Assembly (NCBI GenBank): GCA_965601825.1
Contig: OZ271839.1
Location: 868,001-932,000 of the forward strand
Length of the DNA stretch: 64,000 nucleotides
From: HXMU1420-13 sp965601825
Lineage (GTDB): Bacteria > Bacteroidota > Rhodothermia > Balneolales > Balneolaceae
Direction of reading: 5' to 3'
Shown here: positions 37,277-45,062 of the stretch, piece by piece
How positions within the stretch are numbered: the first letter of the stretch is position 1
Layout: each line of letters opens with the position of its first letter
Position numbers and translations under genes: made by a program
Notes under the pieces: model-generated
Told to the model about the DNA's origin: nothing
Database searches by the model: none
The model's input: only the letters and a program-made list of their open reading frames with translations

Positions 37277-37698
37277 AAATTTTAGTTCTTAACGGACCGA
37301 ATCTAAATCTCCTGGGAACTCGTGATCCTGAAGTTTATGGCTCAACGACATTGGGTGATGTAAACAACATGCTTCAAAATGAATTTCCGGATCACGAATT
37401 CGACTTTTTTCAAAGTAATGTGGAAGGAGAGCTCATTGACAGAATTCAGGCTTCAATGAAAGACGGAACTGAAGCAATTATGGCAAATTTCGGTGGATAC
37501 ACACATACTTCCGTTGCACTTCGTGATGCTTTGGAACCTATCACATTCCCAAAAGTTGAAGTACATATCTCCAATATCCATGCGCGTGAAGAATTCCGCG
37601 AAAAGTCCATTACTGGAAAAGTAATGAATGGCATTATCACCGGATTTGGAGTGAACAGTTATGTGCTTGGTGTGCAAGCCATCGAACAATTAGTCTAA
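37273..37698 (+). CDS. aroQ: 3-dehydroquinate dehydratase, type II
   Basis: 141 aa dodecameric-type enzyme. The active-site loop is LVLNGPNLNLLGTRDPEVYGS, including the essential Arg and Tyr. NFGGYTHTSVALRDAL and PKVEVHISNIHAREEFREKS carry the Asn and His residues. GVITG-type end: IITGFGVNSYVLGV. Third step of the shikimate pathway; chorismate synthase is elsewhere in this window at 18470. Translationally coupled to the HIT gene. Confidence 0.95.
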   Translation: MKILVLNGPNLNLLGTRDPEVYGSTTLGDVNNMLQNEFPDHEFDFFQSNVEGELIDRIQASMKDGTEAIMANFGGYTHTSVALRDALEPITFPKVEVHISNIHAREEFREKSITGKVMNGIITGFGVNSYVLGVQAIEQLV

Positions 37699-37702
37699 CC
37701 CA

Positions 37703-39166
37703 TTGAGCAAGTTACGCGAGTTATTTTCCGATACACTGATTTATGGTATCAGCAGTGTATTTGCGCGATTTATTAATTATTTGCTGGTTCCTTTATACAC
37801 CGGAGTATTTGATCCGGATGAATATGGAATAGTCGGACTTGTTTATGCAGCCATTGCATTGTTGAATGTGGTATTCACCATGGGGATGGAATCGGCGTAT
37901 TTACGATATGCGAAGGATCGCGATAATTCAGCGAGTCTATTTAAAACGCTACAGATATTTCTCCTTGGCTCGTCCATAATATTTGTTGGATTGCTGTGGT
38001 TGTTAGAACCTTCCATCACGCCACTTATTGGAACAGAGTCGAGCCAGGATATTTACTTATTGATGCTCGGGATTCTTTTCTTTGATACCCTAGCCATTGT
38101 TCCATTTGCCGAACTTCGCTTTGTTCGAAAAGCCATCACTTTTGCTGTTTTAAAAACCGGGAATGTATTCGTTAATCTGGGACTGAATTTTTATCTGATA
38201 TTGGGACTGGATTACGGAATTGAAGCCGTTTTCATTTCAAACTTTGTGGCCTCATTATTGACAGCCATTTGTATCTGGGTGGTAACTTTCAAGCAATTGA
38301 AAGGGGCATGGAATTTTGATTTTCTTGGAATGTCCCTTCAATTTGGATTGCCATTTATCCCGGCAGGAATTGGTCATGTGATCAATGAGATGTTGGATCG
38401 ATTTTTCATCATGGGAATGTCTCCATCCGCGATAAATAATGTATATGGAGCGGGTGTAAGTGCAGAGTATTTGGTAGGGATTTATAATGCCTGTTATAAA
38501 CTGGCAGTGTTTATGTTATTGCTCGTTCAGATGTTTAGAATGGCATGGCAACCTTATTTCATGCGAAAGTCTGATGACGAAGAAGCACCGGAATTATTTG
38601 CCCGAACATTCTCTCTATTCAATATTGCAGCAGCAGGAATACTTCTTTTTGTGGCACTCTTTGTAGAGCAAATTGTAGCAATCAGAATTCCAATTTTAGA
38701 TGCCTACTTAATTGGAGAAGAATATTGGGCGGGATTATCAGTTGTTCCTATTTTGCTATTCGCCTATTGGTTCCAGGGCTGGTATGTGAATTTCTCGGCC
38801 GGGATTTTTATCAAAAATAGAACAAAACGTCTGGCTCAGATCACTTTGATTGGCGCCGCAATTACCGTTGTTGCTAATTTATCGCTGATTCCTTTCTATG
38901 GAATTATGGGCTCTGCCATCGCCACTGCAATCAGTTATTTTGCAATGGCCATTCTCATATATCGCTACTCCACAAGAGCATTTCCCGTACCATACAAAAT
39001 GCTTCAAGCGTTTGGTGTGCTGTTAATTACGGGTTTAGCAGTTTATCTGAAACCCATTTTATCTGATCAGATTTTTTCAGACCTTATCGCTTCGATACTA
39101 TTATTAATTGTGTCTCTATTATTGATCAGCGCATTAAGCTATAAAGATGTAGTCAGTAAGGCTTAA
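37703..39166 (+). CDS. Polysaccharide-export flippase of the MATE/MVF-like (Wzx) superfamily
   Basis: 487 aa, about 12-14 transmembrane segments. It opens KLRELFSDTLIYGISSVFARFINYLLVPLYTGVFDPDEYG, typical of oligosaccharide flippases. It starts at a TTG 4 bp after aroQ. The central loop (MGMSPSAINNVYGAGVSAEYLVGIYNACYKLAVFM) and C-terminal ALSYKD tail fit the family. The exported glycan cannot be inferred, as no glycosyltransferase genes are nearby. Confidence 0.85.
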   Translation: MSKLRELFSDTLIYGISSVFARFINYLLVPLYTGVFDPDEYGIVGLVYAAIALLNVVFTMGMESAYLRYAKDRDNSASLFKTLQIFLLGSSIIFVGLLWLLEPSITPLIGTESSQDIYLLMLGILFFDTLAIVPFAELRFVRKAITFAVLKTGNVFVNLGLNFYLILGLDYGIEAVFISNFVASLLTAICIWVVTFKQLKGAWNFDFLGMSLQFGLPFIPAGIGHVINEMLDRFFIMGMSPSAINNVYGAGVSAEYLVGIYNACYKLAVFMLLLVQMFRMAWQPYFMRKSDDEEAPELFARTFSLFNIAAAGILLFVALFVEQIVAIRIPILDAYLIGEEYWAGLSVVPILLFAYWFQGWYVNFSAGIFIKNRTKRLAQITLIGAAITVVANLSLIPFYGIMGSAIATAISYFAMAILIYRYSTRAFPVPYKMLQAFGVLLITGLAVYLKPILSDQIFSDLIASILLLIVSLLLISALSYKDVVSKA

Positions 39167-39203
39167 TGCACCCTAAGCATTAAAAAATTATTAGGTTATT
39201 ATT

Positions 39204-40010
39204 ATGGGCAGAATCGGGATTTACGTAGATGCGGTAAACGTAACTATGAATGGCGGCTATGGGCTACGGTACGATGTTTTAAGAAAATTTGCTACTCGCT
39301 GTGGTGGCTCGGCATCCAGACTGAATGTGTACTTATCCTATGATGAAGATCGTCTCCAAAACGATCATGATTACCGAAAAAAGACGCAGCGTTTTTGTGA
39401 TATGCTTCGAGACTTCGAATACAAAGTGACTGAAAAACCACTGATCACTTACAACAATCATGAAACGGGTGAGAAGATCACGAAATCAACCATTGATATG
39501 GATATGGCAGTGGACATGATGGTTCACTCGGATTATCTCGATAAGATCATGCTGTTAACCAGTAACGGAAGTTATGTAAGCGTGGTTAATGCATTACAAA
39601 ACAAAGGCTGTAAAGTGGAAGTAGTTGGATTTGAACATGTTTCCATCGCACTTAAAAAAGCAGCTGATTCTTATGTTTCAGGATATTTAATTCCGGGAAT
39701 GCTTCCTGTTGAATCTCCTTACCCTTGGGGACAAGCGGGTTCTCGAGTTCGTGGAATTTGTTATGATTTTTCCACGCATGATGGTTATGGATTCATGCGC
39801 TTCTTAACTGATTTCAGTGATCACTTATGGATTACCGATTCTCGTGATGAAGACTCACCATTCAAAACGGTTTTTGCACACATTTCTCAGTTTGAAGAAG
39901 GCTTGGAAATGAATCACTTACCAAATCGCGATATGGTATTTGAATTTGATGTAGTCAAAAACGAAAAAGGGTACGTGGCCGAAAATATTGTGCTAGTGAA
40001 TGGGCATTGA
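39204..40010 (+). CDS. NYN-domain (LabA-like) nuclease fused to a cold-shock-like domain
   Basis: 268 aa. The N-terminal NYN/PIN-like domain (1-160) has IGIYVDAVNVTMNGG, TIDMDMAVDMMVHSD and IMLLTSNGSYVSVVNALQNKGCKVEVVGF, with the Asp residues expected of a metal-dependent RNase. After a linker, residues about 183-265 (RGICYDFSTHDGYGFMRFLTD ... VFAHISQFEEG ... MVFEFDVVKNEKGYVAENIVLV) have the layout of a cold-shock/OB domain. The pairing suggests an RNA-binding endoribonuclease. Last core gene before the integron array. Confidence 0.82.
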   Translation: MGRIGIYVDAVNVTMNGGYGLRYDVLRKFATRCGGSASRLNVYLSYDEDRLQNDHDYRKKTQRFCDMLRDFEYKVTEKPLITYNNHETGEKITKSTIDMDMAVDMMVHSDYLDKIMLLTSNGSYVSVVNALQNKGCKVEVVGFEHVSIALKKAADSYVSGYLIPGMLPVESPYPWGQAGSRVRGICYDFSTHDGYGFMRFLTDFSDHLWITDSRDEDSPFKTVFAHISQFEEGLEMNHLPNRDMVFEFDVVKNEKGYVAENIVLVNGH

Positions 40011-40012
40011 AA

Positions 40013-40034
40013 AGTCCCCTCTTGAGAGGGGATT
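40013..40034. repeat. Hairpin after the NYN gene
   Basis: TCCCCTC-TTGA-GAGGGGA just after the NYN stop. It may act as terminator, though no clear T run follows (ATTTAGGG). Confidence 0.5.
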
Positions 40035-40067
40035 TAGGGATGTGTTTAACTTTTCATTGTCATTCTG

Positions 40068-40094
40068 ATCCCGACAGCTGTCGGGACGAAGGAT
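40068..40094. repeat. Palindromic repeat TCCCGACAGCTGTCGGGA
   Basis: Perfect 18-bp palindrome at 40069-40086 within ATCCC...GAAGGAT. The same 18-mer occurs inside attC33 (40763-40780) and attC32 (41393-41410). Confidence 0.85.
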
Positions 40095-40103
40095 CTTATC
40101 GAA

Positions 40104-40131
40104 ATAACGACCCAACATAAAACGCTTATCA
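40104..40131. other. Decayed attC-like remnant (attC34, distal end of array)
   Basis: ATAACGACCC at the left and AAAACGCTTAT at the right match the outer arms of the array's attC family with the middle deleted (28 bp total). It lies just 3' of the ParE-like toxin gene, where that cassette's attC should be. It probably marks the old end of the array. Confidence 0.5.
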
Positions 40132-40141
40132 GGTCAATTTT

Positions 40142-40444
40142 TCACCTTTTCTTTAGGATATCTATGTGTAATAGTTGCTCCTCCCGTATTACATGAATGA
40201 TATATACAAACTCATTATCTATTCTGTAGAATATCCGGCAAGGTTGTAATACCACTTCTCTATACACTGAGTTTTGAAACTCATCAACTGCTTTGCCACT
40301 TTTGGGATGAGATGCTAAATGTTCAATTCTTTCAAAAGCAGATCGAACTAAATTTTTAGCAGCGATTGGACTATCCAAAGAAATATAATCTGCTATTTCG
40401 TCTAATTCATTAAGGGCTGATTCAGACCAGATTATTCGAGCCAT
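40142..40444 (-). CDS. ParE/RelE-family toxin, probable terminal integron cassette (34)
   Basis: 100 aa. It opens ARIIWSESALNELDEIADYISLDSPIAAKNLVRSAFERIEHLASHPKSGK, the standard ParE/RelE fold start, and continues with REVVLQPCRIFYRIDNEFVYIIHVI. Family members poison gyrase or cut mRNA on ribosomes. It lies downstream of the antitoxin with a 13 bp overlap, reading in the cassette direction. Toxin-antitoxin cassettes are known to stabilise large integron arrays, which fits its place here. Confidence 0.9.
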   Translation of the reverse strand: MARIIWSESALNELDEIADYISLDSPIAAKNLVRSAFERIEHLASHPKSGKAVDEFQNSVYREVVLQPCRIFYRIDNEFVYIIHVIREEQLLHIDILKKR

Positions 40445-40689
40445 CTTGCCATGCGTTTTTTTGCTTCGGCATGGGGTACAATTCGCCCTTCAAGAATAGC
40501 CTTTTCGCCACGAGCTAACCCCTGAAGGAGTGATAGTTTCTTTTGAATCTGTTCAAAGTGTTCTACATCAACAAGATAAGCAGAAGGGCGTCCGTGTTCG
40601 GTAATTAGAACAGGCTCTTTTTCCTCACGTAATTCTTTGAGAATTTGTGTAGCCTGGCGCTTAAGTGTAGTAACCAATTCTGTTTTCAT
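40432..40689 (-). CDS. Phd/YefM-family antitoxin
   Basis: 85 aa. KTELVTTLKRQATQILKELREEKEPVLITEHGRPSAYLVDVEHFEQIQ is a typical Phd/YefM N-terminal DNA-binding fold. The C-terminal tail (HAEAKKRMARWLE) would bind the toxin. First gene of the pair; its start is about 55 bp from the attC33 boundary, leaving room for its own promoter, as usual for such cassettes. Confidence 0.9.
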   Translation of the reverse strand: MKTELVTTLKRQATQILKELREEKEPVLITEHGRPSAYLVDVEHFEQIQKKLSLLQGLARGEKAILEGRIVPHAEAKKRMARWLE

Positions 40690-40742
40690 AGTGCTACTAA
40701 AGTATCACTTTGAATAAGCATTGGCAAGAACGCTTAAATTGG

Positions 40743-40900
40743 TATAACGACCAGGCGTTTAATCCCGACAGCTGTCGGGAAGGTCATCTTTTTTAGTTGA
40801 AGTAACTGAATAATTTCTTTGCCCACAAGCTTAAGTGCGGACCCTACCGGAGCCTGTGCTGTACTGTGGATCAGTATTCGACTTGAAACGCTTGTTTGGC
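40743..40900 (-). other. attC33 (long form, with inserted palindrome)
   Basis: Outer arms ATAACGACCAGGCGTTTA and ACTTGAAACGCTTGTTT. TCCCGACAGCTGTCGGGA replaces the normal AGCGGC part of the L' arm. R'' reads GCCAAAC, so the R boxes are partly decayed. Confidence 0.8.
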
Positions 40901-41124
40901 ATATCTTCGTTGCTATTCATTAAATCAATTTCTGACCCACTTGGCTTAGTTTTACTTCCAAAAATTGAACCTAAAGTTGTTCCAATGATCAATCCTGAGG
41001 CTGTTCCAAACAAGAGTGATAATCCCATTTCAAACCAAAATATTCCTGCAAACAAACCCGCTAGAGATCCAACAATTATTCCCCAAGTTACAAATATACT
41101 TTGGGTAGCTTTTTTTTGACTCAT
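40831..41124 (-). CDS. Cassette 33 ORF b: small glycine-rich membrane protein
   Basis: 97 aa. Residues 9-56 (IFVTWGIIVGSLAGLFAGIFWFEMGLSLLFGTASGLIIGTTLGSIFG) form two hydrophobic helices with GxxxG-like spacing. The last 20 or so residues are encoded by the attC itself, and the stop lies inside it. Unknown function. Second of two genes in the cassette; the other begins 13 bp upstream. Confidence 0.55.
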   Translation of the reverse strand: MSQKKATQSIFVTWGIIVGSLAGLFAGIFWFEMGLSLLFGTASGLIIGTTLGSIFGSKTKPSGSEIDLMNSNEDMPNKRFKSNTDPQYSTGSGRVRT

Positions 41125-41137
41125 ATTATTATCTGAC

Positions 41138-41341
41138 TTAGGTATATATTATATACAGAATTAAGAAAAGAGAAAGTAACGCATAGACAGCAGTAGAAAC
41201 CCAATACTTCAATGGATTTTTTGACTTAGGTACCCAACCATTTATTGTGAATCTTTTTTGATTAGTTAATTGTGTATAAACAAGAAAGATGAATCCACCC
41301 GCCAGTAAACCAGTAAGAAACCCAGTTAAAAAGCCACCCAT
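41138..41341 (-). CDS. Cassette 33 ORF a: small membrane protein
   Basis: 67 aa, two transmembrane helices (about 4-24, FLTGFLTGLLAGGFIFLVYTQ, and 46-66) joined by a basic loop (QKRFTINGWVPKSKNPLK). Not recognised. First gene of a two-gene cassette, starting about 30 bp inside its attC32-side boundary. Confidence 0.55.
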   Translation of the reverse strand: MGGFLTGFLTGLLAGGFIFLVYTQLTNQKRFTINGWVPKSKNPLKYWVSTAVYALLSLFLILYIIYT

Positions 41342-41372
41342 TTTATCTTCCCTTATAGTGAATGTTTATATG

Positions 41373-41529
41373 TATAACTACCCTGCGTCTAATCCCGACA
41401 GCTGTCGGGAAGGTCTTCGTTGTTAGTTGAAGTAACTGAATATTTTTATTGCCCACAAGCCTAAGTTCGAGCCCTACCGGAGCCTGTGCTGATGTAGATC
41501 AGTATCCGACTTGAAACGCTTGTTATAGG
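41373..41529 (-). other. attC32 (long form, with inserted palindrome)
   Basis: ATAACTACCCTGCGTCTA then TCCCGACAGCTGTCGGGA at 41393-41410; right arm CGACTTGAAACGCTTGTTATAGGGC. R'' CCCTATAAC is complementary to the start of cassette 32 (GTTATAGGG). Confidence 0.85.
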
Positions 41530-41939
41530 GCGAGAACAACTGACAAATTATAAACCACTAAAGGTGGTAACAAAACGGTTAATAAAGTAAAAATTACATC
41601 AGGTAGATTATGTTTTCGATGCTCACCGGATTCCCAACTAAACATATATGGAGCTGTCATTAATGGTTCATCAGCAAATAGAACTAAATAAACTTTTCGA
41701 AGAATTAAATAAAAGACAAGATAAACTATTGGTAAGAAAAGGAATGCTGCTGCAGAACCATATTTAACTTGAATTGAAGGTTCGTTAAAGTTGAGTAAGC
41801 CATAAACTGCCAGAAGCAATGATAAAAAAAGGAGTGCTACTAAAAAGCGTAGTTTGTTTAAGTATTTAGCAAAGGCAAATAAAACTAGAATTAGCCAAAA
41901 AATACCTCCAATGTAAAAGTACCAATCAGGGTTGCTCAT
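41523..41939 (-). CDS. Cassette 32: multi-pass membrane protein of unknown function
   Basis: 138 aa from the ATG at 41939. An upstream GTG at 41978 would read through the attC31 sequence and is rejected. Three or four hydrophobic segments (YFYIGGIFWLILVLFAFA, LVALLFLSLLLAVYGLL, AAAFLFLPIVYLVFYLIL, LLTVLLPPLVVYNLSVVLAL). The TAA stop is formed by the R'' box of attC32. No family recognised. Confidence 0.65.
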   Translation of the reverse strand: MSNPDWYFYIGGIFWLILVLFAFAKYLNKLRFLVALLFLSLLLAVYGLLNFNEPSIQVKYGSAAAFLFLPIVYLVFYLILRKVYLVLFADEPLMTAPYMFSWESGEHRKHNLPDVIFTLLTVLLPPLVVYNLSVVLAL

Positions 41940-41950
41940 TAAATTAAGCC

Positions 41951-42065
41951 CTATAACGACCCGGCGTTTAAGCGGCACGTTACAATTTAGGATTAAAATT
42001 AAAAGCTAGAAACGAGCTTGCACTGAACTTGATTCAGTGTCCGCTTGAAACGCTTGTTATGAGTG
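41951..42065 (-). other. attC31 (115 bp)
   Basis: ATAACGACCCGGCGTTTAAG ... CCGCTTGAAACGCTTGTTATG. The variable middle holds CACTGAACTTGATTCAGTG (42021-42039), a hairpin nearly the same as intergenic ones at 25880 and 60963. Confidence 0.85.
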
Positions 42066-42375
42066 AGCTGACCCATTTCCAAGCTACCGCTAAATGTGGA
42101 AAAAGCAATACACTAAAGCAAACCCGAATAGGAGAAATGCTCGGGCAGGCGCTACCGGAAATGCGGAGTTGGAGCCAGGCAACAACGCCCCAAGCGCAGC
42201 ATGTTTTTTGAAAGTTCAACAATACATCTGCCAACTTAAATGCTATAAAAACCACAAGCGCGAATTCCCGGCGAAAAAGAGGCACCCCAAAAACAACGCC
42301 GATTACCTTCTTAGCAGAAATTGAGAAACTGCTTACCTGAAAGTGCAACACCCAAAAAGGAAAGCCTGCCCGGAC
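42066..42375. other. Cassette 31: cassette without a dependable gene (copy of cassettes 12 and 18)
   Basis: About 310 bp between two attC sites. A 105-residue frame on the minus strand (42034-42351, beginning LHFQVSSFSISAKKVIGVVFGVPLFRREF) is open only in this copy; in the other two copies the aligned frame has stops. A plus-strand frame starting at GTTATGAGTGAGCTG also changes between copies. I treat it as non-coding or decayed. Conserved ends: GAGTGAGCTGACCC and GCCTGCCCGGACTTAT. Confidence 0.6.
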
Positions 42376-42467
42376 TTATAACGACCCCGCGTTTAAGCGG
42401 CGAGTCTGGATTTATAAATTAAAGTTCGAAACTCCGTCGAAGTCCGCTTGAAACGCTTGTTATGTGT
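42376..42467 (-). other. attC30 (92 bp)
   Basis: TTATAACGACCCCGCGTTTAAGC ... CGAAGTCCGCTTGAAACGCTTGTTATGTGT; short form. R'' ACACATAAC pairs with the start of cassette 30. Confidence 0.92.
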
Positions 42468-42704
42468 TTACTTATTGAGTATAAGGTAACTAAAGAAAAA
42501 AGCTAAGATAATTATTAAAGAGAATCTGATTATGTAATTTCGTTTCTCTGATTTCGTGTACTTCTTAAAGTTTTTGATTCGATATAAATACAATGCGACC
42601 AAAAAGAATATTAGAAATAGGAAACCATAGTCAGGATTAATTCCCATTTTTATAAATAAATCATTAAGCCATTCTTTTAATGCTTCCTTTTTAGTTTGCC
42701 ACAT
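42468..42704 (-). CDS. Cassette 30: single-pass or two-pass small membrane protein
   Basis: 78 aa. An amphipathic N-terminus (KKEALKEWLNDLFIKMG) is followed by helices at about 28-44 (FLFLIFFLVALYLYRI) and 58-76 (IIRFSLIIILAFFFSYLIL), separated by a basic segment. Unknown function. The cassette boundaries match each other (GTTATGTGTT / AACACATAAC). Confidence 0.6.
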   Translation of the reverse strand: MWQTKKEALKEWLNDLFIKMGINPDYGFLFLIFFLVALYLYRIKNFKKYTKSEKRNYIIRFSLIIILAFFFSYLILNK

Positions 42705-42719
42705 TCGAATGTTTTAAAA

Positions 42720-42868
42720 CACATAACGACCTGGCGTTTAAGCGGCGCAGGTCTTCGTTTTTAGTAGAAGTAACTGAATTAATTTCATGCCCGCAAGCCT
42801 AAGTTCGAGCCCTACCGGAGCCTGTGCTGATGTAGATCAGTATCCGCCTTGAAACGCTTGTTATGTGT
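42720..42868 (-). other. attC29 (149 bp, long form)
   Basis: ACATAACGACCTGGCGTTTAAGC ... GCCTTGAAACGCTTGTTATGTG. Middle shares CCTACCGGAGCCTGTGCTG with attC32 and attC33. Confidence 0.9.
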
Positions 42869-42871
42869 AGT

Positions 42872-43459
42872 TTACTCTTGGTTAAGATTTATCAAAAATT
42901 TATTGCTGGAGGAAAAGTCAGAATCTAATTCTTCTTGCGTTTTACACTCATATGAAAACACATACAAACCATCTTTATCAAATGAACTCGAGTGATTACA
43001 AAAAGCCAAAAAACTAATTGGCTCAAGCCCAGGTATTTCTAGATTGGTAATTAAACTATCACCAAATGCTTTATAGAAGTTGATTTTGTCGAAGTCTAAA
43101 ATAGCAACAAGAGTACTTTCCGTATCAAAATTTATAGCTAATGGAAAATCATCAGAGACTTGATTTAATTTTTTGCTGTAAAAAACTTTTGTGTAATTAG
43201 GAGAGCCAGTTGGAAGAAAGAATTCTACATAATTACTATCAATCCAACTAACCATAGGCTCATATCGAAGATTTCTCTCAAAGAGTTTCTTTTCTCCATT
43301 TTCATCTCTGATATAGAACTCTGCAAAATTTGATGAATCAACTCGAACAAATATGGTTGTAGAACTATCAGGAGAGATAAATGAGTAATTTTCTTGAGCC
43401 CAAGCAAGAGATACGTAGTGGGCTATAAAAATTAACGCAAGAAGGAAAACAGTTCTCAA
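42872..43459 (-). CDS. Cassette 29: exported protein of unknown function
   Basis: 195 aa. Signal peptide at 1-21 (RTVFLLALIFIAHYVSLAWAQ|EN). The mature part is acidic, with beta-like blocks (TTIFVRVDSSNFAEFYIRDENGEKKLFER). A few cysteines late (CNHSSS, CKTQEE) may form a disulfide. Family not recognised. It is among the larger cassette genes. Confidence 0.65.
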   Translation of the reverse strand: MRTVFLLALIFIAHYVSLAWAQENYSFISPDSSTTIFVRVDSSNFAEFYIRDENGEKKLFERNLRYEPMVSWIDSNYVEFFLPTGSPNYTKVFYSKKLNQVSDDFPLAINFDTESTLVAILDFDKINFYKAFGDSLITNLEIPGLEPISFLAFCNHSSSFDKDGLYVFSYECKTQEELDSDFSSSNKFLINLNQE

Positions 43460-43481
43460 GATGGTTTGGATTTAGAACTAC

Positions 43482-43572
43482 ACATAACGACCCGGCGTTT
43501 AAGCGGTGAGTCGAGTTATTAAAATTAAAGATCCGAACCACGTTCGAATCCGCTTGTAACGCTTGTTAGTAC
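43482..43572 (-). other. attC28 (91 bp)
   Basis: ACATAACGACCCGGCGTTTAAGCGG ... CCGCTTGTAACGCTTGTTAGTACGC. The right arm has GTAACGC where others have GAAACGC. R'' GCGTACTAAC matches the cassette start. Confidence 0.9.
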
Positions 43573-44471
43573 GCGCTCTTTGATTTAAAATCTATTTCTA
43601 TCCAATGGCTTGAATTGACAGGAATTCCTTTAATTTTTGCAGGAACCCAATCTGGCATTAATTTAGCAACCCTTAATGCTTCTTCATTGCATACTTTATT
43701 TAGACTGAAATCTTTATTAACGCGAAAATTATTGAGCTCACCAGTTTTAGAAACATCAAAATGAACCCAAACAAAAGTTGGCGTTCTTGGCTTAAAATCC
43801 ATATTCAATGCTTGATAAAGACTATCATCTTTAACTTCATTATCCCAAGAAGAATTAGGCCATTCATCGGGTAATGAACATGATCGTAAAATGGTATGGA
43901 TGAAAGATGATAAACTATCGGAGCCTTCAGGAAATGTAGGAGTTTCATCAGTACTGATGAAAGACTCTTCTTTCCATATTTCATTATAAAGTTGATCTGG
44001 GGAGATATTTTTAATGGGTAAATCTGCAGAAAAAAGTTTTTCTAATTTCCTGATTTTTTCATGAAAATTTTGGCTTCCGGCTTCACTATTTCCTGAACAT
44101 TGACTTGTAACAATCTTATCGTTAAAGTCGATGAAAGCTTGATTTATATTAGTTTCCTTTTCAATAAGATGATCTGCAAAAATGAGATAGCTTTTATTCT
44201 CCTCAAAAAGAAAGCTACATGAGCTGAACCCACTGTTTACGATTAAAGTATCATTTTGATTACCCTTAAAACGTTTTTCTACTTTAATCCTAATATTTTG
44301 CTCAACCGGCCAATCGTTTTCATAAATATTTTCTACTGACAATACTTTGCCTATAAAAATAAAGTGTGATTTCTCTATTCTAGTTTCGAACAGTTCAAAA
44401 TTACAGATACAAGCATGAGAAATTTTAAATCCCAAAAAAGTAAAGAAGAGAAGTATGAGGAGTTTCTTCAT
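43566..44471 (-). CDS. Cassette 28: exported protein with TonB-C-like C-terminal domain
   Basis: 301 aa, the longest cassette product. Signal peptide at 1-20 (KKLLILLFFTFLGFKISHA). The mature N-terminus CICNFELFETRIEKSHFIFIGKVLSVE resembles NTR/TIMP-like domains that open with CxC. The C-terminal 80 residues (VWVHFDVSKTGELNNFRVNKDFS ... CNEEALRVAKLMPDWVPAKIKGIPVNSSHWIEIDF) have the layout of a TonB C-terminal domain. The TAA stop is part of R''. Periplasmic role unknown. Domain calls are by eye. Confidence 0.7.
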   Translation of the reverse strand: MKKLLILLFFTFLGFKISHACICNFELFETRIEKSHFIFIGKVLSVENIYENDWPVEQNIRIKVEKRFKGNQNDTLIVNSGFSSCSFLFEENKSYLIFADHLIEKETNINQAFIDFNDKIVTSQCSGNSEAGSQNFHEKIRKLEKLFSADLPIKNISPDQLYNEIWKEESFISTDETPTFPEGSDSLSSFIHTILRSCSLPDEWPNSSWDNEVKDDSLYQALNMDFKPRTPTFVWVHFDVSKTGELNNFRVNKDFSLNKVCNEEALRVAKLMPDWVPAKIKGIPVNSSHWIEIDFKSKSAY

Positions 44472-44484
44472 GTTATTTGAGTAA

Positions 44485-44580
44485 GCGTACTAACGACCCC
44501 GCGTTTAAGCGGCGAGCCTGGATTTATAAATTAAAGTTCCGAACTCCGTCGAAGTCCGCTTGAAACGCTTGTTATGTTTC
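44485..44580 (-). other. attC27 (96 bp)
   Basis: TACTAACGACCCCGCGTTTAAGC ... GTCCGCTTGAAACGCTTGTTATGTTTC; short form. Confidence 0.92.
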
Positions 44581-44963
44581 TAAAAAACTATTTCGCTCCA
44601 ATTCTTTTCAAGTACTTTCGGAATACAAAATTCCTTTGGGCCAAATGCTATACCCATAGGAATTGAAATTTCTTTAACAATACCATCAGCTTCGGCGCAA
44701 TTTTCGACATCAACAGCGTAGTGTATGATTCTCTTTGTGTATTCTGGACATAGGTCGGAGCAGGGATATTCAACTATAACTTTAGTTCCATTTTGGTAAC
44801 CTAAAATTTCTTGGGTATGCATTTTTTTACTTTGCTCATAAGAGCTTTTTGCAAATGAAAGAATTTCACGATCATTTAATTTATTACTCTTTGAGCAAAA
44901 GCTTGTCGCAAACATTAGTAAAAGAAATAAGCCTACAAATTTGCTCATAGCACCTAGAAACAT
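44580..44963 (-). CDS. Cassette 27: probable lipoprotein
   Basis: 127 aa from the first ATG, which falls in the R' box (GTTATG). The alternative Met6 gives SKFVGLFLLLMFATSFCSKSN, a lipoprotein-like signal (ATSFC), and is the better start (44948). The mature part has four more cysteines (YPCSDLCPEY, ENCAEADG, KEFCIPK), likely two disulfides. Function unknown. Confidence 0.62.
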   Translation of the reverse strand: MFLGAMSKFVGLFLLLMFATSFCSKSNKLNDREILSFAKSSYEQSKKMHTQEILGYQNGTKVIVEYPCSDLCPEYTKRIIHYAVDVENCAEADGIVKEISIPMGIAFGPKEFCIPKVLEKNWSEIVF

Positions 44964-45050
44964 AACGACCCGGCGTTTAAGCGGCGAGTCTAGATTTATA
45001 AATTAAAGTTCGGGACTCCGTCGAAGTCCGCTTGAAACGCTTGTTATGTA
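44957..45050 (-). other. attC26 (94 bp)
   Basis: GAAACATAACGACCCGGCG ... CCGCTTGAAACGCTTGTTATGTA; short form. Confidence 0.92.
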
Positions 45051-45062
45051 ACCACTTTCTGC

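Noticed and set aside
37446..37689. Minus-strand frames over aroQ
   Set aside because: Antisense shadows of a well-recognised gene.
41940..41978. N-terminal extension of the cassette 32 protein (starting GTG at 41978)
   Set aside because: The added residues (PLKRRVVIGLNL) are encoded by attC31 arms, and a clear ATG follows at 41939.
42029..42324. Plus-strand frames in cassette 31 (60 and 76 residues) and in cassettes 18 and 12
   Set aside because: They begin in or near attC sequence, run against the cassette direction and are not conserved between the three copies.
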